A stretch of 64,000 nt of DNA from Pseudevernia furfuracea (GCA_022315425.1 JAIUPT010000033.1:1488001-1552000); one strand, 5' to 3'. Counted from the first letter of the stretch, positions 10,333-23,415 are shown. The notes: a model not told the origin generated them from the sequence alone. Program-made: numbers and translations.

Positions 10333-13151
10333 ATGGCAGGTAAGCATAAATTTGAATTATCGATGATACTCAAGACCCACCCATTCAACAGATAAAGCCT
10401 AGACTAATACTCGGGTCCTACAGACAGCACGCGTCGATCAGGAAGAGCTACAAAAGGCCAGCATAGCAGAGCTCTCGAGCCTGAAGATGTTCCAACGCCT
10501 CCAAAGCGGGGTGGAAAAGGCAACAAGTCCAAAAAGAACGAACCCACCCCACCACCCGAGGAGGAAGAACAGGCTATCATACGCTGCATTTGCGGCTACG
10601 TGGTGGAAGATGAGGATGATGAGCGAAAGATGATTTGTTGCGAGATGTGCGATGCCTGGCAGCACAATGAGTGTATGGGGATGTCAGATGATGATGAGGA
10701 ATTGCCGGAAAAGTATTACTGCGAGCAGTGCCACCCAAAAGACCACAAGGAGCTTCTCGCACAAATAGCGCGCGGTGAGAAACCATGGGAGGAGCGGCAG
10801 AGGCAACGTGAACTCGAGGAGCAAAGCAAGAGGGGACGGAAGGGCAAAGGCAAGAAAGGACGCAAGCCGGGCAGACCGAGCGCAGTCCAGAAGGAACCTA
10901 CGCAGGAGAACGGTGCTATAGACGATAGTGCTATGGAAGTCGATCCTACTCCAGCCCAGGTCGAGCAGCCTGCCGAAGTCGAACAGCCGCCCCAAGAGGA
11001 GAAAGCTGAAGAGAAAAAGGTTGAAGAGAAGGTTGAAAGCACCAAGCGAAAGCTGCCCGAAGAGCTCATTCCTGAAGCACAGAGCCCCAGTCAAGCTGTG
11101 AGTCCGGTATGCATACTTGCTTCTTCTAGATACTGATATATTGATAGGAGCCTCCAAGCAAAACGCGCAAGATCACTAGTCCGATTACCGAAACGCCATC
11201 GTTGCCTCCCCCTTCGCGGCGCAAATCTGGTGCTCCAGCATCCAAAAAACGAGATTCTGCAGCTGGACAACCACAGCTGGAGCTTGTTGAGCAGCCGTCT
11301 GAATTGCAAAGTGATGAGCGGCAGAGGGTCGCAACGGCTTTAGTCAAACTCTTCAAGGATCTAACAAAGCAAGCTGAAAAACAGGGTGCTTTCAGTTTGC
11401 CTAAGGGCCAGAAGGTCGATGAATTTGGTAATAAATTGGGATTACTAGTAGAGCAAGCGATCTTTATGAATTTTTGGTCTGGCACTGGGAAAGCCCCTGA
11501 GGCGTATGCCAACAAATTTCGCACGATCTCACATAACGCCAAGAAAAATCCCTCCCTTCGAGATCGTGTGCTCACTGGATCGCTCTCACCCAGCGACTTC
11601 TCCAGAATGGAACCAAAAGATATGGCAAGCGAGGAGCTACAGGAAATGAAGGAGGAAATGTTGAAAGAGGCAGAGAAACAACATGTGCTCATCCAAGAAG
11701 AGGGGCCAAGGATGAGGAGAACACACAAAGGAGAGGAGCTTATTGAAGACGAATCTCATATTGCTGACAGCATGGACTCGGCCTTCGTAGCGCCACTGAG
11801 GAAGAGGCCTTCCGAGATCGATCCCAGCATCGCGAAGCAGGCGAGTCCAGAGACCGAACATCCACAAAGTCCTGCTGCTGTTGAGCTTCCAGAGACGTTT
11901 GGTGCAGAGTCCGCCACCCCCGCTCCGCCGTTAGTGGTCGATACAAATGCCGAATCGCGGGCGCCTGCGGCTCCAGAGCGAAAATCAGCCAACAACTTCA
12001 ACATCCAGGAAGTGTGGCAAGGTGTCAAAGGCCCAGATCCTGAGACTCAGCGTACGCGCCAGGCGTCGAGACCCTCAGAGCCACTAATCCAGCAACCGCA
12101 AGGATCAGGAGTGAAAGCTGACCCGGAGATTGACCAGCTTCTCAAGGATGAAGAGCCTGAAGACGACGAACCATATTCGCCAATTGACTACACCGCGGAA
12201 CCAGGTTCTACTATTTGGCATGGAAAGCTGGCTATGGCCGGCATTGCCAGCTTTCACGGCACTGGAAGATACGTTGCAGGGGCTGACCTCACCGCTGCCC
12301 TGCCTTGGCATACATTGGTACCGACCTCCTTGACAATCGAAGGCCGAATCTCTACCGAACGCGCCGAAGAGTACTTATGCAGTCTAAAATGGAGTACGTC
12401 AACAGACGTCGTTGTTATAGCTGTGACGCCGAACTCGGACGCTGAATCCCAAGTCCAGTTTGATAAACTCTTCACCTACTTCACTGAGCGCAAACGCTAC
12501 GGTGTCATTGGTAAAAGCCCGGTCCCATCTGTCAAGGATACATATGTCGTCACACTCGATGCTGGTGCAGGCAAGAAGCCAGATTTTGTCGAGATGCTTG
12601 AATACTGCATCATCGAAGACCCCAGGCCCGAACGCACACTCCTCCTCACCTTCGCAGTCAAGCTTAACAACTCACCCTCCGCTCAACAGACCCCTCGCCA
12701 CACCGATAACGCTTCCGTTGCCAGCCCCATCGGCGCTAGCGGCCCTCAAGCCTCCAACATGGGCCAACACCCAGGCTTCCAAAATTCTCCCACCGCCTTC
12801 GCCAATCCCCAACACCTCCCGCCATACGCGAGCAGCCCGACTCAAGCTCAACACGTCTACATGCCAGCCCACCACCAATCACCTTACCCACCACAGCAAC
12901 AACAATACGGAGGCACAGGCGTGACAGGTTATGATGCGGCGCGCCAGGCACTCGGCGAGTTGGCAAGTGCACCCGTGGTGAGTGAGCTCCTAAAGGAAGC
13001 CCCAAGCTCGGGTGTCGCGATGGGTGTGCCGGAGTTCCTTGTTATCAAGGAACTGCTGCAGAATGTGCCGGCTGCGAGAGAAGATTTGACTATGTTGAAG
13101 GGCTTGCTGACTGTGAAGCGTTTGCAGAAGGGTGAGAGTAGTGCGCAGTAG
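10333..13151 (+). CDS. BYE1: Bye1-type transcription factor: PHD finger, TFIIS-like central domain, SPOC domain
   Basis: Exons 10333-10339 (a 7-nt first exon, ATG GCA G), 10424-11106 and 11148-13151 encode 897 aa. The third exon is entered through a 41-nt intron. Domains in order: PHD finger at ~58-105 (IIRCICGYV, CCEMCDAWQHNECMG, YYCEQCHPKDH); Lys/Arg- and Glu-rich linker; TFIIS central domain at ~285-400 (RVATALVKLFKDLTKQ to the SPSDFSRMEPKDMASEEL region, which binds Pol II in this family); acidic and Pro-rich linkers; SPOC domain at ~580-735 (TIWHGKLAMAGIASFHGTG, then LLLTFAVKL). A Pro/Gln-rich stretch and a helical tail follow. Yeast Bye1 binds H3K4me3 and RNA polymerase II on chromatin. 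Confidence 0.92.
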
Positions 13152-13772
13152 AACGTCCGCCAGATTACATATGCGTAATATTATGGGTCGAGGTACATGA
13201 TGCGTGATTCGAGCTGAATGGGTACGTATTTTACGAGGTCGATTTTCGACGGCGTGTGTGATGGAAAAGCACGAGGGTTTTACGTTTCTAGATGATTTTC
13301 ATCCGGCGAAGACGTGAGGTCGAGCTCGCTCGATTGGTTTCCGATACTACGGAGTCCGCTGGTGTGCTGGTGTTGGAAGCTTGTTATCGTCGGTAACTCG
13401 TATAGAGGATGATGTTGGACAGATACTTACTATGCTAGTGTGAATGGTCAATGCATGGATTCGTTCGGGCAGACTCGTTCTGTATGATGCTGAAGGAAAG
13501 AAGAATTGCACAAAAAGAGCAATTTCGGCATTGAGATTTGTTTCGCGCGGTGTGAAGAAATGGAGTTTGTTTGGCAGAAGCCGAGGTCAAGGCTTGGTTC
13601 GGGGCCGTATGAAGGAAGTAGCTTCTTTCAATGTAGATAATTCCATAATCTGCGGTTCTTCTTTCGACACACACTCAGTTCAGTCTTTAGAATGGATGTT
13701 CTATTCCAGGATACCACCGTCCTTGAGTTAGAGCAAATTGTGAGCACAGGTATTTTATGTTCTAGATATATC
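13152..13772. other. Convergent intergenic region
   Basis: This holds the 3' regions of BYE1 and GPI16. No supported gene; a ~95-codon open frame at 13444-13731 has no recognisable content. Confidence 0.4.
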
Positions 13773-15674
13773 TCATTTTAGCTTTTTCTCCTTTCCCTTC
13801 CTAAATACTCTGTCAATCAATACCATCGCCCTTCCTCTAGCCTTCGCTTTCAACGCTGCAATATTCCAACCCTCCACCTCGTCAGCCCCTACGAACCTTC
13901 TGATCAATAGATTGAAAATCATGCCAAATGCTAACGCCATCACCGTACTCGTCAAGATGATTACATTATAAGGCATACTGAAATCGGGTGTAGGTAGCGG
14001 AAGTAGGAGACTGCTCGTGCGGATATACACTTCTGCTTGCCTTTCAACAATGGGTCGTGATGCATTCCCGGAAGGTGGCAGCAGTCGGATGACGGCAGGT
14101 GCAACGTCGAACCCACGGTTTGCATCAGGAGGGTATTCAGTATAGCGGAGGACGGCTTTGTCAAAGTCGTAGGTCAGGATAACCGTTGATTCCGCTGGAA
14201 CGGAGATGAGGAGTTCGAGCTGGGTGCCGCGCCGGCGGTCCAGGGCTGGGCGATAGAAGGTCTCTTTTATGATCTCTGAGCTGGAGATTGGGGAGGTAGA
14301 GAGGCGGGCGGCGAGGGTGTGGAGGTAGGGTTTCATGAACCAAGGGAGGGTTTCGAAGTAGACAAATTCGATGGATGACGTTGTGGAGGGGTTGGTGAGG
14401 AGAGTCTGGACACCGCCGCGTTCTTGCCCGTGGCCGGTGAAAGAGCGCGAGGCGTAGAGGAGCGGTTGAGAAATCTTGTTAAAGGTCTGCGGCCCTATGT
14501 GTGAGAGTACCATTTCGAAAGGGTTGGATGCCGGTATAGCGAAGCATCTGCCTGTTCCTGCTCCATTCTTAGTTTCGACGGCATCTCCGTAAGGGTTAAC
14601 CTCGCGCTCATGCGGTACGTTGATGCATACTGAGTCGCGAAGCTGGCCCTGAGAGTCTTCGGAAAGACAAGAGCCTTGGATTGGGCGCCCGAATATCTCG
14701 GCCATAGTCCACGACTGCCCTAGGTTGGCGTCTGAAGGGTAGCAAGCTTCGTTGCCCGCGTATGGCTTGGTTTGATCGCATTGAAGGTGCTCGCTAGGTA
14801 TCGGACGTGGGATTGGATTGTCTGTAGGCGTTAACGACAGATATACCGTAGGATAGACTTCCAATCATACCTCGAGGTCGCTTTGACCGATCAACGTCCA
14901 GCACCATATCCACTGTCTGCTCCATCTCAATACTGCAGTCAAATCCGTCCTCTGGACATACAGAGCGTACATCGATAGCCATACTCTGCCACGAAGCGTC
15001 GAAAAGCTTATGTCCATCGAGTAAGCTTGCTATCCCTGCTTTACCCTTACACGGCAGCAACTTCAGGAAAGGGGTCAGATTCTCCGTACAGACGACCTCT
15101 CTGGGGAGTGTTCCATGTAGAAGATACAGGTTCTCTGAGGACGTATTCGTCATACTGCTGGCAGGCTCAAAGGTCATTCTGGGTCTCGTGGTCCTTGTGG
15201 AGTCGATGAAATTGAGCGAGGCGCAGAATAGGCCTGAGAGAGCATTGTTTAGTGTCACCCATCTAGCAAAAGACCTGCCCTCTAGTCAGTCGTATCCATG
15301 CATTCGTTGTGTCCCGCTAACCCAGAATCCGACTCTGCTTCTACCCAAGCCCAGAGTTCCACCCCCGTCCCTCCCTCTTTCGCTCCTCCCCATGGCCTTG
15401 CGCCCCAGCTCTCATCGTCCCATCTTCCAGTACTGAATCTCAAATGGAGCTCCTTTGTCTTTGCATGCTGTAGGATTTGCCCAAGCGAACGAGGTATGTA
15501 CTTGAAATGCTGCTGCTCGTATGATTGTAGTGAAGCGTTACTCCAGAAATTAAACGAAGCAAGCAGCGACGCTGGATTCAGCGGCTGGAGGTTGAGTAGT
15601 TCCTTATAATCTGGGTCGGCGAAAACAAGCAAACCAAGTAGTAGAGACAGTAGGAGGCAAGAAAAGCGTTTCAT
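13773..15674 (-). CDS. GPI16: GPI transamidase subunit Gpi16 (PIG-T)
   Basis: Exons 15674-15322, 15262-14871 and 14821-13773 encode 597 aa. The introns are 59 and 49 nt and both junctions stay in phase. Residues 1-20 are a signal peptide (MKRFSCLLLSLLLGLLVFAD), followed by the conserved start of the mature protein (DYKELLNLQPL). A large lumenal domain follows, including SRSFTGHGQERGGVQTLL and FETLPWFMKPYLHTL. A C-terminal membrane helix (NVIILTSTVMALAFGMIFNL) and a basic cytosolic tail end it. Gpi16 is a core subunit of the ER complex that attaches GPI anchors; the Cys residues that link PIG-T to the catalytic Gpi8 subunit are not assigned here. Confidence 0.93.
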
Positions 15675-15854
15675 GCCGTCATCTCAGCTGTTGCATCGTC
15701 GTATGGAAACAGGAGAAGACCGAAATTTGGAGCTACTCAGTCGGCGATTTTGATAGGGCTGAAGGCTACTAAGGTTTCTTTGCTTCACTTCGACACTTCA
15801 ACTATTTCATCGCAACCGATACTTAATACCAGTTCAAATTTGACATCTCACATC

Positions 15855-16821
15855 ATGGCTGCAGAACAGAGGAAGCTGCTTGGTAAGTCGGGAGGGCAAT
15901 TCTGCCACAAAGAAATACCATTCCATACTACATCCGCTAATTCATGCCTTCATAGAGCAGCTCATGGGCGCCGGTGCCTCCTCGCGACACGCTCAACTCT
16001 CAATCACAGACCCAAAAATCTGTCGCTCCTATATTGTCGGCACATGTCCGCACGACCTTTTCACAAACACCAAACAAGACCTCGGCCCATGCCCCAAGGT
16101 TCATAGCGAACCTCTCAAGTCCGAATATGAAGCCTCGCCCGACAAGAGCAAGTACGGTTTCGAGTACGATTATATGCGAGATATGCAGAAGTATATCGAT
16201 GAGTGCAACAGGAGGATCGATGCCGCACAAAGAAGACTGGAGAAGACGCCAGATGAGATTAGGCAGACCAATGACCTCGTAGGGCAAGCCTGAGAAAAAT
16301 TAAGTCCTCGTGCTGAAATTTCTTTCCAGCTAAAACAAATATCCGACCTAACCCACTCCATTAACACGGGCCTCCTCGAAATCGCCATCCTCGGGGAATC
16401 CTCTTCCATCGCCCTCGCCGTTCTCGAACATCACAAAATCCGCACCGCCAAAGCCGCCAAAGAAGAAAAAGAACGAGAACTGAAATCACTCTCCGACACC
16501 TCCGGGCCTTCAGGTCACCAGAAACTGCAGGTCTGTGATGTGTGTGGCGCATATCTAAGTAGACTGGATAATGATAGGAGATTGGCGGATCACTTTTATG
16601 GGAAGATGCATTTGGGCTACGCTCAGATGAGGAAGACGTGGGAGGGATTGCAGAAGGATTTGAAGGGGAGGGCACCGCCGCAGAGGGAAGAGGCGGATAG
16701 GGGACCGCCGAGAGATGAGGGGTGGGGTGGTGATAGGGGAGGCTTTGGTGGTGGCCGGGCTGGGTTCAGAGGCGGTGGGGGCTTTAGAGGGGGGGGGTTC
16801 AGAGGGAGAGGACGCTGGTGA
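15855..16821 (+). CDS. LUC7: U1 snRNP-associated splicing factor Luc7
   Basis: Exons 15855-15882, 15956-16278 and 16330-16821 join in phase to 280 aa. The N-terminus MAAEQRKLLEQLMG is diagnostic for Luc7. A first CCCH zinc finger at ~33-63 (CRSYIVGTCPHDLF, CPKVHSE) and a second C2H2 finger at ~195-220 (CDVCGAYLSRLDNDRR, HFYGKMHLGY) flank a long coiled coil. The C-terminus is a Gly/Arg-rich RGG tail. Luc7 stabilises U1 snRNP on weak 5' splice sites. It ends in TGA. Confidence 0.94.
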
Positions 16822-17136
16822 AGGAAAACGTTGTTGTGAAGCGTTGTTGTCGCTTGCTTGTCTCTTTAGCGAGGCGTTTTTTAGGGAGGATACCCTCTTG
16901 CATGTGGGATATCTCGCAGTCTCGAATAGAACAGCAATTGAGGCATCACAAGGAGTGCGCGTATGTGCAATCGGATTAGCCCCTTCTCAATGGGTGCTTT
17001 GGGTATCTATTAGTTGGACTAAGTTGTCCACCAAGCCATTCACAGAGTCGAACGCCGAGAATTTTGGAATGGCCCGCTCAATTATGCAAACGCCAGCGCT
17101 TTGGATGCTGTTATTGATTCAATGCAAATCAGTCCA

Positions 17137-18213
17137 TTACAGTCCTCCTTCCGGTACCTTCGTCCCCTGAACCCGATCTACCTGATCTGCCCAACTTTCA
17201 CCTTTTGCTGCGGGCTGCGAATTCTGCGTGACCTTTTCTGAAGATAGCTGCTGAGTGGGTTGTTCATTTTTCTGGGCTGTCGGTAGGGCTGGAGGCAGTT
17301 CCCGAGTGGGTTCTTGTGTTTTGGGCGCTGTGGGTAGAGCTGGAAAGTCATTCCCGGGGTTTGGGCTTGCTTGCTGAGCAACTCTGTTGGGAACAAAGCC
17401 CCCACGTCCCCTACCACCTCGCCCTCGTCCTCTACCTGCTCCCCTTGGCACGAAACCTTCTCTCCTCGCGTGGGACTCGTTGAATTTCCGGTCCTGATAT
17501 CCGCCTCTTGCAGAACTGGTGTCGTACGCGACGCCACCATGAGCGCCCCTCCGATACTGACTTCCTCTCTCCGGCTCCTGCTCAGCTTTCCCTTCATCCC
17601 ACTCCCTCCCTCCCTGAGCTCCTAGCTTCCTCATCCTGTTCTTCTCCCTCTCCTGGTTCATCATTTTGCGTGCAACCCCTTCTTCCTTCCGTTTCTGAGA
17701 TGCTTGTGCTTCTCGTTGCTGGAAGTTCGCTTCGTCAGCTTCGGCTAGGCGATGTGCCTCTGCACGCTTTTCGTTGTTGACTTTCGCAGCGGCCATGCGG
17801 GCTGAAAGTTCATCCTCGGTGAGTTTAGGTTTCAGCGTACCGCCGGTGAGAGTGCGGTCGCCGCGAACGGCGCCGGGGGGGTTGAGCTTCTGTGGCTGTG
17901 GGGTGAAATCATGGTCTGTTTCATTTTGGGGAGGAATATTATGGTTGGTTGAAGAGATTTCTAGGTTGTCATTGGGAGTCTTCGAAGCCACTGTTTCCGA
18001 AGGAGAGGGTTGCAGTTGTGGACGTGCTTGACGTGGCTGGCGTGGGGTTTGATTTCCATGTGGAATTGCTCGATCATTGCGGCCGCCGCGTTGAGACTGT
18101 GGTTTTTGTTGTTGTGGGGCGAGGTCAATGGTCTGAGAGATCGGTGCGTCAATTGGTGTAAAGTCATCGTCAAACAGATCATCTGCTCCACGAGTCTGGG
18201 CAAATTCGTCCAT
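17137..18213 (-). CDS. RGG-rich low-complexity protein, putative RNA-binding (358 aa)
   Basis: This is a single exon. The start is set at MDEFAQTRGADDLFDDDF; an upstream in-frame ATG at 18279 would add 22 hydrophobic/aromatic residues that do not look conserved. Layout: acidic N-terminus, a Gln/Pro-rich region, a conserved-looking KLTEDELSARMAAAKVNNEK helix, a long charged coiled coil (~170-230), RGG/RGR repeats (~255-295), then a Pro/Ala-rich part and the tail ESWADQVDRVQGTKVPEGG. The composition suggests an RNA-binding or granule protein; I do not recognise a named family. It is divergent from the proteasome gene, 244 bp away. Confidence 0.75.
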   Translation of the reverse strand: MDEFAQTRGADDLFDDDFTPIDAPISQTIDLAPQQQKPQSQRGGRNDRAIPHGNQTPRQPRQARPQLQPSPSETVASKTPNDNLEISSTNHNIPPQNETDHDFTPQPQKLNPPGAVRGDRTLTGGTLKPKLTEDELSARMAAAKVNNEKRAEAHRLAEADEANFQQREAQASQKRKEEGVARKMMNQEREKNRMRKLGAQGGREWDEGKAEQEPERGSQYRRGAHGGVAYDTSSARGGYQDRKFNESHARREGFVPRGAGRGRGRGGRGRGGFVPNRVAQQASPNPGNDFPALPTAPKTQEPTRELPPALPTAQKNEQPTQQLSSEKVTQNSQPAAKGESWADQVDRVQGTKVPEGGL

Positions 18214-18457
18214 TATAAAGCAGACGTAGGATTTATAGTAGAACTGTTGGTGGCCCCAGAATTTTAGTGTGCATATCAATCTTCACGAATTGGCATACTA
18301 AAATACCCGAGTGCCGTTAGAAGCTACGCCTTGGCGTAACGCGTGAAGCTTGAGAGCCTGGAGGTAACTGTTGTACGACTTTGGAGACGATCCAGCAACA
18401 GCGTCCAAATATACTCTTTTATCAGGAGCTTCATCAATCTTTGCTTAAGCTGTCAAG

Positions 18458-19394
18458 ATGTCAAGAAGATACGATTCAAGGGTACGCTCACATTGTATCG
18501 TGATGTAAAATTCGAAGCTAATCTCCAAGCTTCTAGACGACCATCTTCTCGCCCGAGGGGCGGTTATATCAGGTCGAATACGCACTTGAAGCTATCTCGC
18601 ATGCCGGCACAGCTATTGGTATACTTTCCACAGATGGAATCGTCCTGGCTGCAGAGAGAAAAGTTACAAGCAAGCTGCTGGAGCAAGATACTTCCGCAGA
18701 GAAGCTCTACATATTAAATGAGTACGTTATTGTAGCATCCGCGGCTTGGTGATTTCAGATACTAAAAACTTGTGTTGCAGCAACATGATATGTGCCGTAG
18801 CAGGCATGACCGCCGATGCCAACATCTTGATCAATTACGCCCGCCAAGCCGCTCAGAGATATCTCCTCACCTACAACGAAGACATACCTTGTGAACAGCT
18901 GGTACGACGTCTATGCGATCTCAAGCAAGGATATACCCAACATGGTGGTCTTCGGCCCTTCGGTGTTTCCTTCATCTATGCTGGCTACGACTCTCAACGT
19001 CAGTTCCAATTGTACCAAAGTAATCCTAGCGGTAACTACGGTGGATGGAAAGCAACAAGTGTTGGGGCAAACAATGCCAGTGCCCAGAGTCTCTTGAAGC
19101 AGGACTACAAGGAGGAGTGTGACCTGAAGGAGGCGTGCGGTTTGGCTGTCAAAGTTCTGAGTAAGACGATGGACTCAACAAAGTTGACTAGTGAGAAGAG
19201 TGAGTGATCAAGGCCTCTGCAAGGCGTCTGTTACAAGGAATAGGCATGGGCTAACGTCTCTGCTAGTTGAGTTTGCAACTGTTGGTAAGACGAAGGATGG
19301 GAAGGTGTATCACCATCTTTGGGGTGCAGATGAGATAACGACGCTATTGCAAGAGCACGGTCTGGCAAAGGCGGAAGAAGAAGACACTGGGTAG
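18458..19394 (+). CDS. PRE9: 20S proteasome subunit alpha3 (Pre9/PSMA4)
   Basis: Exons 18458-18481, 18537-18721, 18781-19199 and 19267-19394 join in phase to 251 aa. The proteasome alpha-ring signature is spliced across the first intron: RRYDSR then TTIFSPEGRLYQVEYALEAI. Other alpha-subunit features are GILSTDGIVLAAERK, YILNDNMICAVAGMTADA, PFGVSFIYAGYD, and a C-terminal EEEDTG tail after the last helix. Alpha subunits have no catalytic Thr and form the gate of the 20S core. The ATG begins an 8-codon first exon. Confidence 0.95.
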
Positions 19395-20065
19395 TACGCT
19401 GGACACATAGTGATTGTTGCCGCTAAGGCGTAGGAGGCGAATGGAAAGAGGACCATTCAGTACACTCTGGAACGATCATCAGCATTAGAACACCATACGT
19501 TTGAGGTATTGCTTCTCAATACTAAACATGATCTTCAAAATCGTCATGCGATGCGACTCTGTGAGGATGAGTGGGAATATGAGAGCGCGTCTAGGAAAAG
19601 GGGCTGGGGGGCAAAGTGTAGCTACCTTAGTCTTGATAGGGCTGACAGACCTCCGCACTTTCCCCTCCATGCTCAACCACAACTCATCAATGCCCACGCA
19701 TTGCTCTCATCTTTTGCATCACATTATAGCTTGCTGAAGTTCTGATCATCATTCACACTTCGCAAAGTACTCAAAAGAAGCCTTATAAGGCCGGAAGATT
19801 GGACAAGGCTACGCTTCAGTCAAGCATCCAACAAAAGGCATCGGGAAAGGCAAACTCGGGCGGCTACACTCCGTCTCAGCTATGGTGAGATCAACATTTC
19901 CGACAAATAGAGAGGCTCCAAGATCTCCAGAAATAGTATCCGTTTCATTCAAGAATATCTGTCTCTCTGTTGCGTCTCCTTCACCGAAAGCACGATTAAA
20001 TCTTAGCAATGGCTCAACCATTGGCGTCGCAAGCTGGTATCAGAAGAGCCCCTTTATGGGGACAA
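19395..20065. other. Convergent intergenic region
   Basis: The region lies between the ends of PRE9 and the Cys-rich minus-strand gene. Overlapping short frames have no recognisable content. Confidence 0.35.
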
Positions 20066-20402
20066 TCAGCGAGTGGTCCTCTGTCTCATTGCTCTCTCGC
20101 TCAACAAGCTCCTCAGCTCGCATTCTAGCTGCTCAACTATCTCCTCAGACCTCTCAATGGATGCCGAAAACTTGCGCCCCTCCTTCTTCCAGCGGTTAAT
20201 GCGTTCAATCTCCTGCTTGCGGCGCCGTTCTTTGGTTTCGAGCTTGTCGCAGATCCTGCACTTCTGTTGGAGCTGCGAAGTGGTCATGACAAGCTTGGAG
20301 CCGCATGTTTCACCTGTGCGGTATTCTCGGTTGCAGTGTTGCCTGAAATGGCCCCATTTGTAATCGCCGCAGGCGAATCGATGCTGGTCGTAAAAGCACA
20401 TC
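20066..20402 (-). CDS. Cysteine-rich fungal protein of unknown function, main exon
   Basis: The main exon reads MCFYDQHRFACGDYKWGHF and has a regular Cys/His pattern (RQHCNREYRTGETCG, QQKCRICDKLETK), then a charged coiled coil (RRRKQEIERINRWKKEG). This pattern recurs in many filamentous-ascomycete proteins with no assigned role; zinc binding is an inference. A good acceptor at 20403-20404 and a GTGAGT donor at 20464 allow an upstream exon (from ~20465 to ~20590) that stays open and joins in phase, so the protein may be longer than the 111 residues from the Met at 20401. Confidence 0.7.
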
Positions 20403-20464
20403 CTGGCGCTTCTTTTTCTATGTTAGAAGTGTTGCCAAAAGAGGAGACGGAGGCTTGAACTCAC

Positions 20465-20596
20465 CTGTTATGTCGTCTTCTTGTATCTGATCTTGTGAAT
20501 GGCTGACGTTTTCCAGCCTCGAGGGTCTTCTGTTTCTGTTTCAACGTACTACCCAGTCTCTTGTCAGACGAATTGTTGGCTTGAATTCGAGGTTGC
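20465..20596 (-). other. Probable upstream exon of the Cys-rich gene
   Basis: This open basic segment (includes TLKQKQKTLEAGKR) ends in an AACAG|GTGAGT donor and splices in phase to the exon at 20402 across a 62-nt intron. Its own 5' side has an acceptor-like TTCTTAG and no ATG in frame, so a further exon or a start I cannot place is implied. Confidence 0.45.
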
Positions 20597-23415
20597 TGGT
20601 TGACTAAGAATAGATGTCAAGCTTATGAGACGTGCGACGTCTGACTTTCGGAAGGGGTATGCTGGTGGGTTGGTGGTGAACAGCTGAAGAATCCGGAATC
20701 TAGGCTGTGGGTACAGAAGAAGACGTCTGAGGAAACTCTCGCGGTATTTATGTTTCAGAAGTACCGCGAGTGATCTTGCTGGACGGTCACAATTCTCCTC
20801 GAAAACAACTCGGATGGAGTAGCGCGCCACCACTCGCATGAGGCATTTCCCAATCATTATGACTGGGACCCGCCGATCGACATTCTCACGTCCATGCACG
20901 TTGCTTACACGCGTGCTGAGAGGCTTTCTGAAGCTCGTTGCCTAGTTGAATGAGGATAGTTCCGGTCATTCACAGCCAACCACTTAGTAAAGGAACGTGC
21001 TCTTCGAGCTTTGAGCGGGGAAAGGCTCCAGAATCTGTTTCCACGTCCACTGAAGTGGCGTGAACTTATCTGCTCCTTGGTCTCTTGCCGCTCAACCGGC
21101 ACATTGAGGATGCAGCTTCATCACTTGGTCGTCACATTTATCGTGTTGCATGCACGCTTCTTGTTGCTAACGCGTCACATGAGCTAAATTGGCTGCCAGT
21201 ATGTGTGGGGTCCGGGTGGAGTTCTCATAGCCCTGCTATCTCACTGGAGGATACTATATGTCTCCTACGCATGATCAGCCGTGTCTACGGTCTGAAAATG
21301 ATCAAGTGACTGAGTCTACTACCTCCTAAACAGCCGGGAACGCTTTCGCCCGAGTCTCCACTTTCAGAAGGATGATCTCTGTCCGATATCCAACTTTTGA
21401 GGCTTTTTCTGCCAATCAACGACTGGGCTTTTGGGTTTGCACGCTTCGGTGTTTAGTGTTGTCTCGAGGCTATTCCATTCCCTGTCCGCCTTTCGATTTT
21501 GCACAGCCCAGATGGCTTTCTCCGAGATCTTTCCGATGGCAAAATGATCGTGTGTCTGGCCTTGCATCTGACTCGTCAAAGCATATCCTTAGAGGCTTTT
21601 TCATTTGGAAAACCCCACTCGTAGTGTTGATCTTGTCTTCTTTTCGCAGACATTACATCAATCCTTTCTCTTCCGGAGGGTCTGCACTAAGAAACGATTG
21701 GACGCAAGGCAGTGCATTGAGTGAGCTAATGCCCAGTACACCCCAACTTGTTGATCTTGACCGGCTTCCCCACGTCACTCCGGTCCTTGTTCTCGTGTTC
21801 GCGGTCCTGCTCACCCAGTCAGATTAGAGATGGCCAGCCGTATCCAAACGCAAACCTTCGGCACAGGGAGAATCTATCAACAACGCACGGAGACAAGCGA
21901 GTAATACCGCTCAGTGCTTTGATGGCAGCCAATTGTTTTGGGCGCTCCCAAGCCCTCCACGATCGAGGCTTCGAGGCATCCTGAAGGCTTCATTTGCCTG
22001 AGTCTCGATCAGCAATGCGGACTTCAGGTTCGCATTGTGAATCCAGGCAAAATGCCGAGAGAAGTGGTGTGGCCTCTTCAGGTATTCTTTGGCGAGCTTG
22101 GAGGCAGTCCTAGGAAGCATATAGGATTCTCGTCGTACCCCTGTCAATCACCAACGTCCGCGCTTCTACCCTTCAGCAACAGGGGAAAGACTAGCCAATG
22201 GCACTGCAAGATTCAGGAAGGTGTTTGCAGGCTTTGTCTTGCTTGTGAGGACTACAGATTGAATGACTGTTGACCTGTTCAGATTTTGAAACACTTACAG
22301 CAACCGCACGACGTCAAAATTTACTATATTAACGGTCCGCGCCACCATGAGTTCGTACCTAATTGCTGGGCTCTCCCATCTCATGTGAGTGACAATGGCT
22401 GCGCGAAGTACAGCAAATGAATGGCCGGCATTGGGGTCTCAGGATTTAGGGCATGCAAGCGTATTGACGTACTTGCTAGCTTCTGCCAGCTGATAGGTCG
22501 CCCTGAAGGATGCAACCTTCGGGAGGTTAAACCAATGATGACGCAAATTTGTCGCCTTACATTAGCTGCATTCGACAAAATAAGTAGGTTTCTGGCTTGT
22601 CAAGACGCCAAGCTTGAATTTCCGGCCGGCCAATTTTCTCACCGTTGAAGCAACCTGCATGGTGTGATGTTCCCCGCATAGAGGTGCATGAACATAGATC
22701 AACTGAACCAGTGTTCTTGCTGGTAGCATGGGAAATTGACGCCTCCCACAGGATTTATTGCACAGCAAGCGCCAGCGACCATGATCCTCTTTACCCATGC
22801 TCAACAGGCTCTTATCGCCTGGCTGTCTCCTGCCCCGATGAGGGCTCTAATCATATTGCCGGTAGCGCGTTTTGCCTGAGGTGGTAGTCCGCAACTTGGG
22901 GAGCTGGGCTGGTATGACACAGCTGCAACATCAAAGCTAGACTTTAAAAGGCCTAGAGTGGCAGATGCGGCACAATTCGCGCCAAGCTGACAAGGAGTAT
23001 GCACAGAACAGTTGAGAGTATTCTACCGTCTTGATTGTCCAGGACAGCTCTCGCAGCTCTAGGGATATTATAGGCAAAATCTGATGGACGAAGAAAACAG
23101 TGGCACCAGTGGTCTTGGCATTCATGTTGAAATTTGATAGGCTGAAACACTGTCGATACATTGACAAACCTCACCTAAATTCTCCCTATGATACCCACCC
23201 ATGAAGGCGACCATTGCTGTTGCGCAACAGTGGACCGTAGAGCAAACGTTAAGGTATATAATCTCTCTGATACTTAAAACAGCCCATATCGTCAATCCTA
23301 GAAGCATGATACAACAAAAAACACCACCGCCAACCAGCACATATTATAATTATCCATTGGTCTCTGATCTCATTTTTTTCTGTTCCTAACAAACAGCGAA
23401 AATCAGACAGAAAGT
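20597..23415. other. Gene-poor stretch
   Basis: About 2.8 kb has only short frames on both strands and no recognisable domain, repeat or RNA gene. I could not find a spliced model either. Confidence 0.4.
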